A DNA stretch of 64,000 bases. It comes from Ptiloglossa arizonensis (taxonomy: Eukaryota; Arthropoda; Insecta; Hymenoptera; Colletidae). Each line of letters starts with the position of its first letter. Within the stretch, counting starts at the first letter, position 1. The DNA is taken from assembly GCF_051014685.1 (NCBI RefSeq), contig NC_135049.1, positions 32,443,531 to 32,507,530 of the forward strand. Reading direction: 5' to 3'. Under the pieces are notes generated by a model. That model worked only from the letters and a program-made list of their open reading frames with translations. It did no database searches and was not told the origin of the DNA. Both the position numbers and the translations under genes were made by a program. This document shows, in pieces, positions 1-14,700 of this stretch.

Positions 1-1529
1 CGTTCGAAGCTCCGTTATCAACGGATCGAGCGTTACTTTTTTATTCGTCGAACGAATTTTGCATCCGAAATAAAAATGGTGCGTCCGTATCCGGTCCTCG
101 GGCGCGGACGAAATTAATATTTTTTGCAACGGGAGGCCTCTACGATCGATCGTCGCGAACGAACGCTCGGCCGGAGTTTCGTTTCGGAACAGATTTCGTT
201 TCATCGTCTTCCATTCGGTTTCGCCCGCGAAATATTCTCGATCTTCCTCTCCGGGGCGAACTTTCGATTTCCGTCGACACGTTCGGACACTCCGTTTTCC
301 CTTCCACGAGGCATCCTCTTTAATCTCTACCGGTTGTAAGTGCGATATGTACCAACGGATAGTTACACCTTACGCGTTACTCGTAATATGTATATAATAT
401 ATATCGTATATATTACATATATATCTATATTTATAATACTTTTCTGTTCGAGTTTCATCGCTCCGGTCGGGCCGCGCGTATTTATACGCGCTCTCTGCAC
501 GCGGGCGCGTATAAATACGCGTTACGAGCCCCCGATCTCGTCCTCCGAATAATTCCCGCGATCTTCCGCCGTATCTACCAATTACCGAGTATCGATTATC
601 TAGATAAATCTGAGAGGCGAAAGGCTCGACCGAATCGATCGAGAACGACGACACCATCCTCCTCGCCGCGGGTACGCAAATACCGAGGCGTTCTTTAAAT
701 CTTTCTCCCTTTTCGTCGATATTCGCTGGCTTCGGTCGAGACGTTCCGATTATGCACTTTCAGTATACTTTTCGAGGACTGTCGATAGAAATATTAAAAA
801 CTCTCCGTTTACCGGCAATCCGCAGGTACGAGTTCTCGATTCAAACGATTCCGAATCGAACGAGGGGAGTTTTGGACCTCCGTGACATCGGTCCGCGCAA
901 CTCGCTTCGATTTAACCGGCGCGCGAAACATCTCGGACGAGGTGAACGTTCCAATTATCGAGGCGTTATTATTTTGTTTTTTTCTAGAAAATTTTCGCGA
1001 TCGTTTCACCCGCGATCGAGTTCAAAAACGAGAACTCGTCGCACTCGGCGGACTCTCGGCGATCGTATCGACGAAACGAACGGAAAGCTTCGACGATCGT
1101 TACGAAATTAGAAGCACGACTGTTTACCAGCGCGAAAACAATTCCGCGTTTCGTCGAGAACAACTTGGAACGGTAATACCCGGCACGGTGTCGAACCGGG
1201 AGCGAGGTATCCCGGTGCAAAGTAAACGGGGAAACGGCCGGAGAACGCGTTATTTAACGAGCAAACGGTCCCGTCCGAGTTCGCCGATTAATTCACGAAA
1301 AGGAGTCGGCGGACGCGTCGCCCTCGGAGGGAAATTTGAAAAATGCAATTTTCCGGACGAGGCTGAGCCGTCCGTAAAAAATCGTCGATTTCAGGGTACG
1401 CGTTTCCACGGCGAGCGCTTGCCACCAACCGGCGTCGCACCTGCGGATGCATCTTATAGGAGCAATTTAATCAGATCCTTCTGATCCTTAACCCAGCTGC
1501 GCTCGGTTGGCTCGCGAATTGCCCGGGGA

Positions 1530-1586
1530 GAAAAAGAAGAAAAAGAAGAACGAAGAAGAAGAAGAAGAAGACGACGACAACGACGG
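1530..1586. repeat. GAA/GAC-rich low-complexity run
   Basis: A purine-rich run of AAG/GAA triplets grades into GAC triplets. It would translate as a Lys/Glu/Asp tract but has no coding context. Confidence 0.8.
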
Positions 1587-2913
1587 ACAAGGTTCGAAAG
1601 CAGCTGGGTTCCGTGAGCAAAACTTATCCCTTAACCGTGAATTTGTATACATAACGCTTATTAATCGTTTCTTAACCTTTACGAATAGTTTATCGATCGA
1701 TAGAGCTTAGTGACTAGTGCGTGACGTAATTAATAGGGTCGATTAGTCTACGAATCCTTTGGTAAATGTTGATCGATTGGCGCGCAGCGTACGTGCCGTT
1801 TTCGCGAAATCCGTCATCGACACCGACGAGACTCGGTCGCGGGATACTCTTCGAATCGCGCCGGAGCGAGAGAAAAGGTAAATTTTACCGGAAGCTCTCG
1901 CGCTCCCGAGGAATTTATTATAACGGAAGTCGCTCGCGCTCGAAATACGACTCGTGGTTGTACGAATCGAAAATAACGCGCGACGAGGGTCGTCCCGATC
2001 GGTGGGTAGGAGATTTCGCGTTATCTCGCGAAGGTGATCTAGAAGCCGCGACGCGTTCCGATCGAGCGGATACTTTGCACACGCTGCGCGGTCTCTCGTT
2101 GCCGCGCGACCGCGCGTTCTTCTGTGCGCGCGTGTACGTGTTCGCGTTTCGCACGATGCATGGACTCGCGCGAGCTGTATCTGCCGGGCCAAAGCAATCT
2201 CGGTCCCGTTGTAATAAATATTACCGATGTATAACCGCGGAACAGCGTCGGTGAAACGAGTAAATCTTCGAAACTCTTTTTCCGCGCGGCGACGAGCTCG
2301 TTCGTGTTCCGAGAGACTGGAGGGACCACCGAACGTTCAACGATCCTTCCCTTTCGTCCCTTTTGCCGAAAATTTTTCATCCCCGAGTCGAATCTTCTTC
2401 CATCGGGAACAATTATACGTCGATCGCGGGTGCTCTCCTCTCGTCGCGTTCCCTCGATCTCTGTCTCGATCCTCGAATCAGCCGTGAATGCTCGGAGCGG
2501 CGAAATCCGTCCCCGGTGTAAATTGATCTCTCGTCACGGTAGCGTTGTTCCTTTCAGGCGATCGTCGTCGAAAGAGAACTTTTCCGTAGTTTCGCCGCGC
2601 ACAAAGGAATTCGAAGGACAAAAGAATCATCCTCCCTCTTGTCCTGTCCGGTTAGCCAGGAAGTCGGCCCGGGGGCGAGATTCGCGAGTAGTCGCCGCAC
2701 TGGGAAACCGACCGTTGCTCCGAGCGAAAGAAACGCTGACCGGAAAACCGATTCCGGCGTGTTCGACGACCGGCAAATCGGGGAGGGGAGCTTAAAACGC
2801 GTCTTTAATGAATTTCGACGAAACTTTCCGATCGCCGGATGAAAAGCCGGACACCCGAACGTGGCTGGTACGGATACGCGACGTTGAAAGTGGCTCGACG
2901 GCCGGGGTTACGA

Positions 2914-2974
2914 AAAAAAGGAAGAGGGAAAGAAAAGTGGAAAGAAAGAAAGAAAAGAAAGAAACGAAAAGGGT
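2914..2974. repeat. A/G-rich low-complexity run
   Basis: Degenerate AAAG/GAAA repeats, almost pure purine on the plus strand. Open frames across it on both strands are low-complexity artefacts. Confidence 0.75.
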
Positions 2975-5860
2975 GGAGAGGCCCGAAGCCCGACCAGAGC
3001 GAGAGGGAGGGTAGAGTCACGGGTGAAAAAGCTCGGATTAAACAAAAGAAGGGAAATAAGAGCAAGCGTGCGTGGGCGCGCGCGCGCGCGAGCGCGAGCG
3101 ATGGAAGAGGGAAAGAAGGAGATCGGGAGGTGGATGACCAGGAACGAAAGAGGCCGTGGAAAAGAAAGGGAGCGAAGGACTCGCGAAAACGGGGGGTTGG
3201 GCTGGATTCTGGTTTGGCGCTCGGCCCGCGCCGCTGGAAAAGAACGTTCATTTGTCTTCCGCGCGGTGTAACCCCCGTGTTTCGGCCCGTGGATACCGAG
3301 CACGGCCCTTTTCCGTCGCGAAACAATGCTCGAGCCTTCGAAAAATCTTGGAAAGCGTAATAGCTGCCCTCGAAAACCACGGTTTCCGCGGTGTTGTTTT
3401 TTTTCTCCTTTTTTTTTTTCTATTTCCGTTACCGAGCGGTTCTCCCCTCGTCTACCGTCCTCGTACTCGTCCTCCGTCTTGAGCCGAAGCGGTATTCGTC
3501 GATCGGGACAGAACGGGAGAGAGACGATCGTCTCGCGAGCCGCTTTTGTCCAACCTCTTGAATGTTTCATGAGCGACGGGGGACGGAAAACAGAACGGTT
3601 TTCGTTATTGTGCCCGCTTCCGACTTGTATTTTAGTTGCGTCGATGTATAAATTATTCCCCCCCTCCTTTATCCCTTGTCTCGCTAGCGATCTCGGTAAA
3701 TACCCGAACGCAATCTGTTCCCGGTTCTTAGTCTCGACGCGCATCTCGGATTCGTGGCCGGGGAATCGAAACCCTTCTTCTGTCTCGGGATTGAAATTAA
3801 TTACGATTTCGATTCTTCGTAGTTCGCTCGGTATCGAACGCCGCGGCCCTTCTAACGCTCACCGATCGGTCGCGAATTTATTTTCGCTCGAGTCGCCGGG
3901 TGGGGGGAGAGGGTCGTTCGTTCGTATTTCGTGCGTATTTCGAGCACGTTCGGTCGGTACTTTTTCCCATAATTATCGCACCCGTGAACGTTAATTGCAA
4001 CTTGCGTATCCTTTGCTATCGACCGTGCGCGTTCGAAGCTGCGTTTGTAAATTCGGGGGAAAAAAAAAGAAAAAAAAAATCGAGAGAGAAAGGGAAAAAA
4101 AAAAGTCATCGGTAAATACGCCCCGTTAAATATTTGCCGACCCGTACCGGATATGTATTTTGTATTTCGATCGCTTCGAGCGCGTTCATATTTAATCGCG
4201 GACTTTATGAAAACGATCAAAGGCCATGTAAGGCGTATTAAAAATTGGATCGAGTCGACGAAACACCGGGAAAGTTTTTGTCCCTCGTGGAACGACCGAC
4301 CCGTTCGATCGAACGAAACGTTTGATTTCGGCGATTAAAAGCGAGCGTACATTAATTCTCCGGTCGGGGCACTTTTCGGTCGCGCGAAATATTCGAAGCA
4401 CCGTTAAAGGCCGGGCGTCGCGTGTAATGCCACCAATAAAGCGATACAGCCCGACTGCGACGTGATTAATTATGACGAATGGTCGTGTACCAACGACGGT
4501 TGGCTATTTTTCACGATCGTTCCGTAGAAAATTGTTTCCCGAGAGGAAACGTCCCGCTAATTTCTCTTCAAACATTAGCACGCGCTCGGCCACGATTTCT
4601 CCGAGCGCGCACAATTTTTCGCGCTTATCTGTCCCTCCTTGCCGTGCGTGTCCGCGCGATATTAAACTCCCGACGGTGGGACTTTTTTCCCGCCCGGGTG
4701 TTGTTTTCGCGCGATTCTACGTCACGACATTGCGTCGCTAAAAACGGAGCGTCGCCCCGCGACGCGATTTTTCGGCGACCGTTCGCGTACCCGAGGAAAT
4801 TATTTATACAGGGAGAGCGACGAAAGAAAAAGGAACATTAACGCCTCCGACGTGGGAACCGACGACAGGGGAACGCGAGACTATTTTCCGTTTACTCGTT
4901 CCACTCGTGTTCCAATTTTTTCCTTTTCTTTTTCTTCGTCTTTTTTTCGGAAACGTTCCCTCGGACGCGTCGATAAAAAGCAAACTTGGGTTCATTTCGC
5001 GACACGGTTGTTCGCCGCGCGGCGATAAAAGTTGCGACTCGACGTCGAAATCACCCTCTCGAAGCGTCCTCTCCCCTCCCGTGGCGTGGTCCCCTTCCCG
5101 TGAAATTCCCCGATTCTTTCCAGCCGCGATCGACCCTGTTTCCCTCTGTTCGGTCCGTTCTCGTTTCGGGTGTTCGGTAGCGTACCCGCAGACCGAGAAC
5201 GGCTCGTTCCGAGAGGCTTTCTCGAGGAAGAAAGAGGACGCGGACCTCACTCGCGGAGAACCGAGTTTCTCCTACGAGGAACCTTTAGCTCGGCGCTCGA
5301 ACACGTTCCCGCGTTTCTTAACCCGATGAAAGAGTCCCGGCGGTTCGAAAGTTGCACGCGCGCGGTCTCGAAGTTGGAATCCTCGAGATATAATTACACC
5401 GGCGATATACGGAACAACAAACGCCCTCTAACGAGTCGACTTTTGTTCCGTTGGTCTTTCCGGCATTGATCGCTGACGTCGAGATAATTAAGGAACACTG
5501 GAGACCGCGAACAATGCAACGTTCTCGCGGTTTCGAAGAGCCCTTCGAGGTTGTCGCTCGGTCCGCGTTTGTTTTCTCGCAACGAGCGCGACGTATCCTC
5601 GGTGTCCCTTCCTTCTTTATTTTCCTTTTCTTTTTTTCCTTTCTTTTCTCTCGCGGAAAAAGAGTCTCGCACCTGTTTCGAAGTTTCGTGAGAAACGGTT
5701 CCGGGGCGCGCGTCTATCCCAATAGAAATTTCGGGCAACCGACATCGGAGACGGACGATCGCAAGCATATAAAAAACGATTTACAATTCGCAAGCGTCGA
5801 GCGGTGTTACGTTTTGCCGACGCGTCGAGATATTCGAAGTTAGCCTGGAAATTGCGTAGC

Positions 5861-8666
5861 TTAATGTTTCGTAGACGATACGTCGAGACGCGTTCGAAGC
5901 ATACAGGTTGGCTGAAAAATCATTAACGGATCGCGAGTTTCGCGGCATCGTACGATCTCCTCGCGCGTTTCCATCGGCTTCCTTGGCCCGGAGGGTGGGG
6001 GATAAGCAGAACGTCTAAAAAGGATCTCTACGAGGACTAGCAGTCGTCTTGAGTGGTAGAGGTCTGCAACAGGGCCGCCACTCGCTCCGAGAAGTCCCCC
6101 GATGTTGCACCGGTACACTGAAACAGAATCATCGAGACGGTGTCGATCAAAAATATCCCTGACGAAATCGGAGCGAACGAGTGAACGACCGTTTCAAATT
6201 ATCTTTGTTCTCTCTCGCACCGAAAATGATCGCGATCTATCGATCCCTCGAAAAACAAATTACGCCAACGATAACGCGTAATTTCGGTCGATCCGTTACG
6301 GTTAACCCCGAGCTCGAGCGTATTCTCGAGTCGGTTACGTTTGCGCGAAAAACGACTCGACAGTGGTAACAAATTGGAATTAGAGGAAAAGGTGGAACAG
6401 TGGGATTAAAAGGCGAGACGGGGGCTACCCGCGAGCTATTTAGAGAGCAGAGTTGCGGGTGTATGGGCGAGCGGGCGGCGAAATTTCATCCTAAACATTT
6501 TATCCCTCGCGAGAGGGACTGGCAGGCTGGAAGTTTAACGCAGACGCGGGGAAGGGACGGCCCGCGGGCTGGTTCGCCGTTTCCTTCGAAAGCCCCGTTC
6601 GCCCTCGAAACATATTTCGTCGCTCGTTTCCACGCTCGTGCGCTCGATGGGAACCGTTTTCCGAAAGAAAACACGCGTACCTCGTTGCGAAAAGTGGCCC
6701 GCTACGACGTTCGAGAACGGAGAGAGAATTCTCCGATTCGTGGCCCTACGAAAAGCGTACCGCGAAACCAACCAGCGAGACACGTTTCGCGCAACGCTGT
6801 TAACGGGATTGCAAACTTTCAGGACCGGTGGTTGCGTCCCGGATAGTAGTGATTTTTGTAGGTACGGTTGCACCTTCGATACTCTCGATGGCGTAATTAC
6901 CGATACGCGAAACACGCACGTAGAATTCTCTTCCCGATGAAACCGTAGGGATCCCTTCGATAGTGGGCAACCGCGAGACAGAACGGGACCAGTTGTATTT
7001 GTCGGTGGAATAAAACTGTTCTTCGCTGCTCGATGAAAAAAGTATTTGTCTCTCGTCGATTTCTCGAGTTTCGCAACGCGAGAACCTTTTCCACGCCGCT
7101 ATTTCCGGTGCCCCCCCCCCCCCGTCGGCGGGAACGGGCTTTTAAAAGATTCCGCTCGAAGAACGGTTAAACGAATCTCCGAGGAATCGAGGTTTCGGTT
7201 GTCGATGGGAAGAAGGGACCGGAGTCGGCGGGGATCGTTTGTTGTCGAGGCACGGGCGCGTTGCAGGGTATTGTTTAAACGATCCATCGGCTCGGAAAAA
7301 TCCCCGACACCATAAAGCAACGAGGAGAACCGTTCGGGCCGGCAATGAAAACTTGAAAAGTTCGTGCTTTTTCATTTTCGCGAACGCCCGCCCGCTCGCC
7401 CGGCAACGCTGAGAATACAGACGATGCTGATTTCCCAGCGGGTATCGTCCATCTATAAATCTATACCCCGAGGTTGTTTAGTCGGAGCGGTATCTGTACG
7501 CGTAGACGGCAACTGCGCCACCCTGTATTTTTCATTCGACTCGACCCGGACCGGCAGCCCTCCACCGCTCCCCGAACCGAGCAAACTTTTATCTTACGAA
7601 ACTTTGCTTCTTCCGGGCACCGATCGCCGACGCCGTGAAAACAAAGATCATTCCCCGACCGGTGTGCGCGCACACGTCGAATTCCCCGCGTACACACATC
7701 TGTACACGCGAGCGCCTCTACGTTCCCTCGAAACGGACGATAATCGTCGTAACCGTCTCGTAAATATTTCGTTCTTCGATCTTTCGAGCGCCACCGGTCC
7801 GGTTCAATTTTTCATGCAGCTTACACTGCCAGCAACGCGGCGTCCTTCCGTTACGCGCATCGAGCGGACATCAAACGGAAAGTTGGCTCGATCGCGGAGC
7901 TGAGATCTTTCGGCTTCGAGGGTACCGCGAGACCTTCGAGCGTTGTTCTTTTTCTTATCTCGGCGATCCGATTCCTTTCGATTTTTCGTTTACGTTACTT
8001 GTACCATCGTTCCCGTAGCTTTTCTTTCGATGCTGGAGAACGCGCGCGAGGATCCTAGCGTTCGGGAATACTCTGCAAGTCCGAAACGTTCTTACCTTGC
8101 GCGGAACAGGGTAGAGGTTTCGAGCAACGTTACTTTTGCACAGTGCAAAGTTCGGACCACCTCGTTACCCAGATCGCCAACTTTGTAAATTTAAAGAGAG
8201 TTCGAGCTACGAATATTTTAGAAGCGACGATTCGCGTTGTATCGGGATAAATACGTCTCAGCGAAATTTCCGGCGTGAAAGCAGCTAGCATGGTTTACGA
8301 CTCACGCATCGACAAAAGCTATTTTTGAGGAAATATATTTCGTTTAACTTTCTCCCAGGCATGGACTAGTAACCTTCTCGCTGCTATCTCGATAGCTAAT
8401 TGCAGGCGTCGTAAACCGAGAGTTCTGGAAAGCACGGCCCAAAAGGGCTGCAATCGTTTAGTCGCGGGTATAAGAGGACGAGCGAGAATCTTCCCGGGAC
8501 TTTTACTCGGTCGTTAGGCCTGGAACCGGCGCGCAAGAACTGTACCGGCACATTCCGCGAAAGCTCTCCTCGAAACAACCTTGTGTAACTACCGATCAAA
8601 TAAAGTCAAGCCGTGATCAACAAACGATACGGAACGCGCAGTTGTTTGAGCGACACTCGAAACCCT
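5861..8666. other. Non-coding stretch
   Basis: No supported gene. A mariner-like terminal motif, CAGGTTGGCTGA, lies near 5905 without a partner end. The part around 5990-6120 is lower in CpG and could be a conserved or older repeat segment. A 13-base C run sits at 7111-7123. Confidence 0.5.
7111..7123. repeat. Poly-C tract
   Basis: Thirteen consecutive C residues. Length in the assembly may be unreliable. Confidence 0.9.
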
Positions 8667-8798
8667 TCGGGTCGTTCGGAAAGTGATTTCGTTTTCCAAA
8701 ATGGAGAATACGTAATTCGTTGAAATGTTTGCACGCTCTAGAAAAATCGTGTCTCGTTTTCGCCGAAAAGGAACGAAAGGACTTCCCGAAGAATCCGA
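8667..8798. mobile_element. mariner-type MITE, copy 1
   Basis: This is a 132 bp element with imperfect terminal inverted repeats: the left end reads TCGGGTCGTTCGGAAAG and the right end is a decayed complement of it. It aligns end to end with the 132 bp copy at 44207-44338, including the inner block around TTTCGTTTTCC. It has no coding capacity. TIRs of the GGTTGTTCGGAAAGT type are known to me from mariner elements of ants and bees, so a mariner-derived MITE is the likely class. The expected TA target duplication is not intact here (right flank TG), which fits an old copy. Confidence 0.7.
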
Positions 8799-11700
8799 TG
8801 GTAACGCGTAGACGAAAAGGAGCGGTTCCCACGGCGCAATTCCGTGACAAGGAGGCGCGTGTACTTTCCAGTCCCTTATGCTCCGTGAAAAATATTAAAC
8901 GAAATGTAAACGAAGTTGCGCGCTCGCGAACAGAGCGGGGCTGGGGTGGGGGGTGGGCAAAAATTGCAAAGTTTTTAATTAACTTTCCGCTCGGTCGGGA
9001 AACGGTTCTAAAATACTCGCGCGCTGTCAGAGTTAATACGGCGTGTAATTGAAATCGCGGAACAACGAAGGTTCGAGGCTAATCGACGATCGAAAAATGA
9101 AGAGTTGCGGTCTGTTTAATCGAAGTTCGACCGCAACGCGTTTGCCGGCCCGATAAACGGCTGACGGTCGAATAAAGAGAGCTCCGCCGCCCTCGCGTTA
9201 CGATTCGCGCGAGGATACAGACGCGAAAAACGACCCGGACCTCTCGCCAACGTATTTTCTCTCGCCCTCATGCCGACCGTTCGCCCTCGTCTCTCCCCCT
9301 TTCGTCCCTTAATCGTAATAATATCGCAGTTGGCCGCGCGATGACTTTCCCGGGCAGCTGCGGCCGCAACTATCGCCGGTTTATCTCGTTGACGCGTTCC
9401 ACGGTGAACGGGGTGGATCCTCGGCCGAGGAAAAATTGCGGGGGATAGAGAACCAACCCGTGTGCCTCCGCGTTTAATTATTTGCGCGGCGAAAAAACCC
9501 GCCTAGCGAAGGCTTCGAGCCGCCTCCGCTTCCTCCCCGCGGCGAGTAACGTTAAACCGGGAACCGAGGATGTTTCGAAAGTCGTTTCGTTTTACGTACT
9601 TAATAAGAGCGTCCAATCTAGAACGCGCTATTACGTATCTTACGCGACGCGAATTTCAGAAATTTATACCGCGTATGGGTACTCTGCGCTCGCAACTGCG
9701 CAGGGAACCGGACAATGGAAGCGTATCTTAAAGCAGGTCTAACCGTGTACGCGTTTACGTACACGCGGAGCGCACGCGAGGCTCGTAACGCGTCGAACGC
9801 GAGAAAAACACTCGATGTACCTGTAAACGGGTCCGTGGAACGGTTTCCACGAACTTTCGACCGAAATCGAACAATAGATCCCCCTCCACCGATGGAATTT
9901 AGATTATTTCTCCGTTTGGTAAATTGTTAAGTCTCGGGAATGGAAGCCGTGCACCGATACCGATCGAGCGCAGCCTCGTACAAGGTAGGAAACGCCCGAT
10001 TCCCTTCTCCTATTGGCCAATAAGAATCGTACACGGAAGTTATTCCATCAAAGACCGTGTTCTCGTTTTCACATGGGAAGTAATTTCTGTTTCTCTCGTT
10101 TGTTGCCAACAACGACGTCGTGAACGGCGCTAACGATAACAGCGTATTCCGCGTCCCGTACCGTTCGCGGCAATACCGGTTTATCTCGTCGAGCTTTTCG
10201 ACGAACGAACAAAAAGGAGGAAACGAAAGGGGAAAATGGAGCGGAGGAACGCTCGAAAGAACGAAAAGGACGGGCAGGCAGGGAGGGCCGACTCGACGAA
10301 AGGAGGAGGTGCACACGAGGAACGAGAAGGGACGGGGGAACCTACAAGTTCGACCGTGGACCGACGGTGAACTTTCAGCTTTTTAAGCTTTTCCGCTCTA
10401 CTCCGTGACTTTGCGCGGCCCGTTCAGGGTTACCACGGCCTCGAACTACTCGGGACCCTGGGGATATTTGTTCAAGCGTCTCCGTCGACGACAATTTCCC
10501 TGAGAGAATTGCTTTCCAAACGCTGGGCCAGTTTTGCACCTACCGGCGTACCTAACCCACCCACGCTCGGTTACCTCGAGTCCTGTTGCTCTCCTCGTCC
10601 AGTTTTTTGCACCCAAACCCTCTTCTTCTTCGAAACTACGGCAAACCTCGAGTTAAAACCTGCACCGTCGGGTAGAAACGTTTCGACGAGGGTGAACGCG
10701 TTCAGGGAATCTATCTTTTGCGTTTCGAGCCGAGACACAACGCATCGAGGAGAGATCTTCCCTAGAGTATTATCCGGGATAATCCCCCGATCGAAACGAT
10801 ACCAAACGCACCGGTGTTCGGACCATTATTTTCTCGAGACGATTCGTTTTTGACAATTTTTTCGAAAGAAACTGCTTTCGAGTCCCAACTAGATCGCGTT
10901 TGGACTCATTGTTCACGGGACGATCTCGCCGATCTGGTCGAAGTGCTCTCGCCAAGGTGCAAAGAGGAGTCTAAAAATTGTCAAGTCGCGTTTGTCGCAG
11001 ATGTACACCGATACACCAGCAAAGTCGCTTCGAAGTTCAGTATCGAGTCCACCGAGTGCTCGGTCGACCGAAGAACGCAACCAGCGGTGGGGACACCACT
11101 CGGGACGTTTTATCGAGGGACAAACCGGTAGTTTTAACCGAGCTTGCCAGGTTACCCCGCAAGTTCCGTTTACCCCGGACGAAATAAGAATCTCGTCGCT
11201 TGGAGAAAAAATCTGGATCGCGGTTCTTGCGAGGAGCTCCAAGTATACGAGTAAACGTCGAAAGGATTATGCACGCGCGATAAAGTGTGTGCGTTTTTCG
11301 TATATTTTTCATTTCGCGGCGTAGAACCAGCGACCGCAATTTGTTAGCATTACTCGTGGCCGTTCCCTCGGAGCTCCCCGAAACGCGTAGGCGATTTTAC
11401 ACCCAGTGATTGTTTGTTTTCACTCTTTTGGACGCTATTAACTCTTCGCCGAACGCGGTGCGTATCGATACAACGAGGAAGCTGAGAAAAACGAAATCGC
11501 GCGGGTACGTGTTGCGCCGCGGACGAAATTTACGGAAACTTTACGCGGGCGTGGAAAATTACGCGAGAAAAACGAAGTCGGGGAAGAATCGCGGCCATCT
11601 TCTCTTTTCAGCGTGCGCGTGCGCGCGTGCGCGCGTGTGTCGAGGTCGCTGGCGCACGTGCGCGCGTAATATTTGCGAAATTAAATTAAACAGGGGGGAT

Positions 11701-14700
11701 CGTTTTTTTTAATCCGCGTCCGGATGGAAAGCTCGTCAAATATTTATTTAGCCGGGCTTCGCGGCCGCGGCGAATGGAAAAAATTTACTCGTTGATAAAA
11801 TTCCACGCGGAAAAGGTAAACCCCGATTCAATCTTCCCGCAGGGAGCCGGACTTCCAGAGAGGCGGACCGAGAGACCCCGGGGCCGAGATAAACCAAACG
11901 GATGGTGGAAATATTGTAAAACGGTGGGAAATATTTCAAGAAGGAATCCGCCCGACGAAACGAACGAAAAAGAAAGAAGAAAAATGAAAGAAAAGGCGGG
12001 ACATCGTATCGCGGGAAGCGCGAGACTCGCAAGGAGCGCGAGACTCGCTCGCTGGCGTATCTTCTTTATTTTCCCGCGCACCTTCGCTTTCTCGTATCGA
12101 GGACAATTACACTAATGCTTTCGCCGGTCTCGTCTTTTGGGCCGGGCAGGAGGTAGCTGAAACTCGAGCGGGGAGGAGCCGAAAGCGGCGACTCGAAGCC
12201 AAAACAAACGCAACCGTCGCAGAACCGAGAGTAAGTAAACGCGATAAATGTTCGCCCCGGTGGTTGTTGTTGCAGCGCGAGACCTCTCTCGTCGCTTCTC
12301 GAGATTTCAATGAGAATTGTAACTTCGATGTTCGTTCCGTGGATCGTTGGACGCGGTATCGTTTAAGAGATCTCTGCCGAACGATCGTTCGTTGGACACG
12401 AACGAATCAAACGACGGCTGAGCGAAATTACCTAGCGCGTTTCGTCCACGGAACGAAATTCGAGGTATTCGAGGTGTTCGTGTATTCTTTTCGTACCGGA
12501 TGATCGCTCTTGATTTTCCACTTTATCGTCCACCGAAGCGTGGCAATAATCGCTTCGAAAGGGTTTAAAAAAAAAGAACCGTCGATAAAGAAACCGGTGC
12601 ATCGAGCACACTGGCTCGAGTCGTTGGTGAGTTTGTTCGAGCAACGATGGCTCGTAATTTACGATCGTCGACCGGCGCAAGGACCGTCGAATCCGTAGTG
12701 GGTGTACTCTGTCGCGGAGTCGATGTTACCAGGCGTTTTAAGCGGTACCAAATGCGTACAAGCGTCGAGGGTTTGCGAGACCAACGTACGTATCGTGTAC
12801 ACAGTGTGCGGAATAATTACAACGCGTCGAGCGCGAAACCACGGCCATCTTTCCTCGACTCGAAGAGCAGGAGCGCGTCGTTCGAGCCCTCGTCGTATCG
12901 TGGCCGCGATCCGATCGATTCGAAAGAATCGCGATGTTACGGTGCAACGAGAATCCCGTGCGCGATTCGACGCGGGGTATCGGTTCGTTCTCTCGTATCT
13001 CTCGACGTGTTTGCATAAAATTAATTTACCGAAACTAACTGCCGTGCTCGCGTTCGAGTGCACGTAACGGTTGGCGTTACCACGGTTCGCGGTTTATAAT
13101 GTTTCTCGGTGTTTACTCAGCGCCTTGCGCCGGACGAAACTAAACAGTCGTGCACGTAACCGGTCGGTCGGTTCGCTTATCGGCGAGTTCTGCTCGCTCG
13201 GTTCGGTAAATTTGGTCTCCGTCGTTGTACGAGTCGCCTCGACGATCGCCGTACCGGTACAAACGGGTCACGAGGCGATCGAACGATCGTCAAACGTTAT
13301 CGGCTTTGCTTCATATCCGTGCAATTGTTATGCAAACCGCCGCCGAGTTCTATTACGAAACAAATACGCGCTAAACAATTAACGTTTGCACGAACGGGAC
13401 GCAAACGTCCGTGTCGGCGCCCTCGTACCAACGATTTTCGATCGGTCGATACCGGGAAAATGCTTTTCCGTGTAATCGAAGCTTTAAAGCGATTTGCGGC
13501 CATACCTTTGCCGTTAATCTACGCGTCCGCGGTAGAGAAAACACCGGTAACCGAAAAGTGCAATATACGGTACCCGGTATTTTGTACACGGGAAACCGGA
13601 GCGAACGCTTTTCGACACCGGGTGGATCCAAAACGGACGGGTTTAATAATCGCTTTCCGAACTGCAACGAAGGAAGCTATTCTTGTCGAGAAAGAATCCC
13701 TTCGACCGTTGAAAAAGAGAAACTTTTTTACTTTTGCGTGTTCTCGAGACTCGACGCGATTTCGAACAAAACCTTCGATACGCGTTCGTAAAACTTTCAC
13801 GTTTAGAACTGCGTCTCGAGGAGACTCGACTTCGCGCGAGACGATTGAACAAATTTTTCCCTCTCATTTGTAAAGAAAAGCGAACGAATTCCGGGGAAAA
13901 TTTAATATTTTTTTTTCCAAACGTTACCAGAGTCCAAAGTTACCGCGAACGAAACGATGCGGCGCGGCGCGGGGGCGGCGAAACGTTTCCACCGTCTAAA
14001 TTAAAAATTCACGTACGGTCAACGATTCGCGAAGGTTTGCAAATTTTGTTCCCCGAGTACTCTGCCGTTCGCCCGACAAAACTGGGCGCGAGAAAAACCG
14101 GGCAAATCCCGAATAAATCCCCGAAATCGTTTAATATCGCGTTTCCAGACAGTGGAAACGCTATTTCATCGCGGCGGTGACGATCGATGGTTGGAAGTCT
14201 TCGCGCTCGAAAGCGAAGCAGTTCGAGCGGAAATTTTGGGGAAATTTCGTTCAGCTCGCGCGACGGACCCGCTCGTTTTCGAACAGAGATCCGCTCCTCG
14301 ATTCCTCGGGGAATCTCGCGAGTAGAAAGGGCTCCGCCGCGGGACGTTCGAGCGTTGCTCGACGCGGAGATTCGAAGCGGACAGCTCGTGATCGTCGTCG
14401 AAGCGCAAACTGCGATTGTTTCGAGGAGAAGCGCGAACCATCGCGCGCTGGCTGACGCGCTTCCTGAATTAAATCGGCGTCGACCGCAATGATATCAACG
14501 AGGGAGGACGGAGGACGGGGGATGGTAACGTTTCAATGTTTGCTTTAACGACAATTATCGCGGATATCGCGGTTACACGTTATTCAACGACGTTACATCG
14601 CGAAAGCCGAACGAATTGGATTTCATTGCGCGTTAGATGAATACTCGATACGCGAGACACCCAGGTAAACCCGTGATTTGTTCGGATTCGAAGGTCGCGG

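Larger units (their letters stand above)
1..5860. other. Non-coding, CpG-rich stretch
   Basis: I see no supported gene here. Open frames occur on both strands but are Arg/Ser-rich, overlap one another and show no domain or convincing splice structure. The stretch holds purine-rich low-complexity runs (about 1530-1586 and 2914-2974), an alternating CG run near 3077-3100 and scattered homopolymer A/T tracts. It is most likely intron or intergenic DNA. Confidence 0.55.

Noticed and set aside
1507..1710. Lys/Glu/Asp-rich frame
   Set aside because: Translation of a purine microsatellite. No splice sites or conserved flanks.
5903..5925. mariner-like terminal motif CAGGTTGGCTGA, similar to irritans-type ends
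   Set aside because: No matching inverted end or transposase nearby. A 12-base match can occur by chance.
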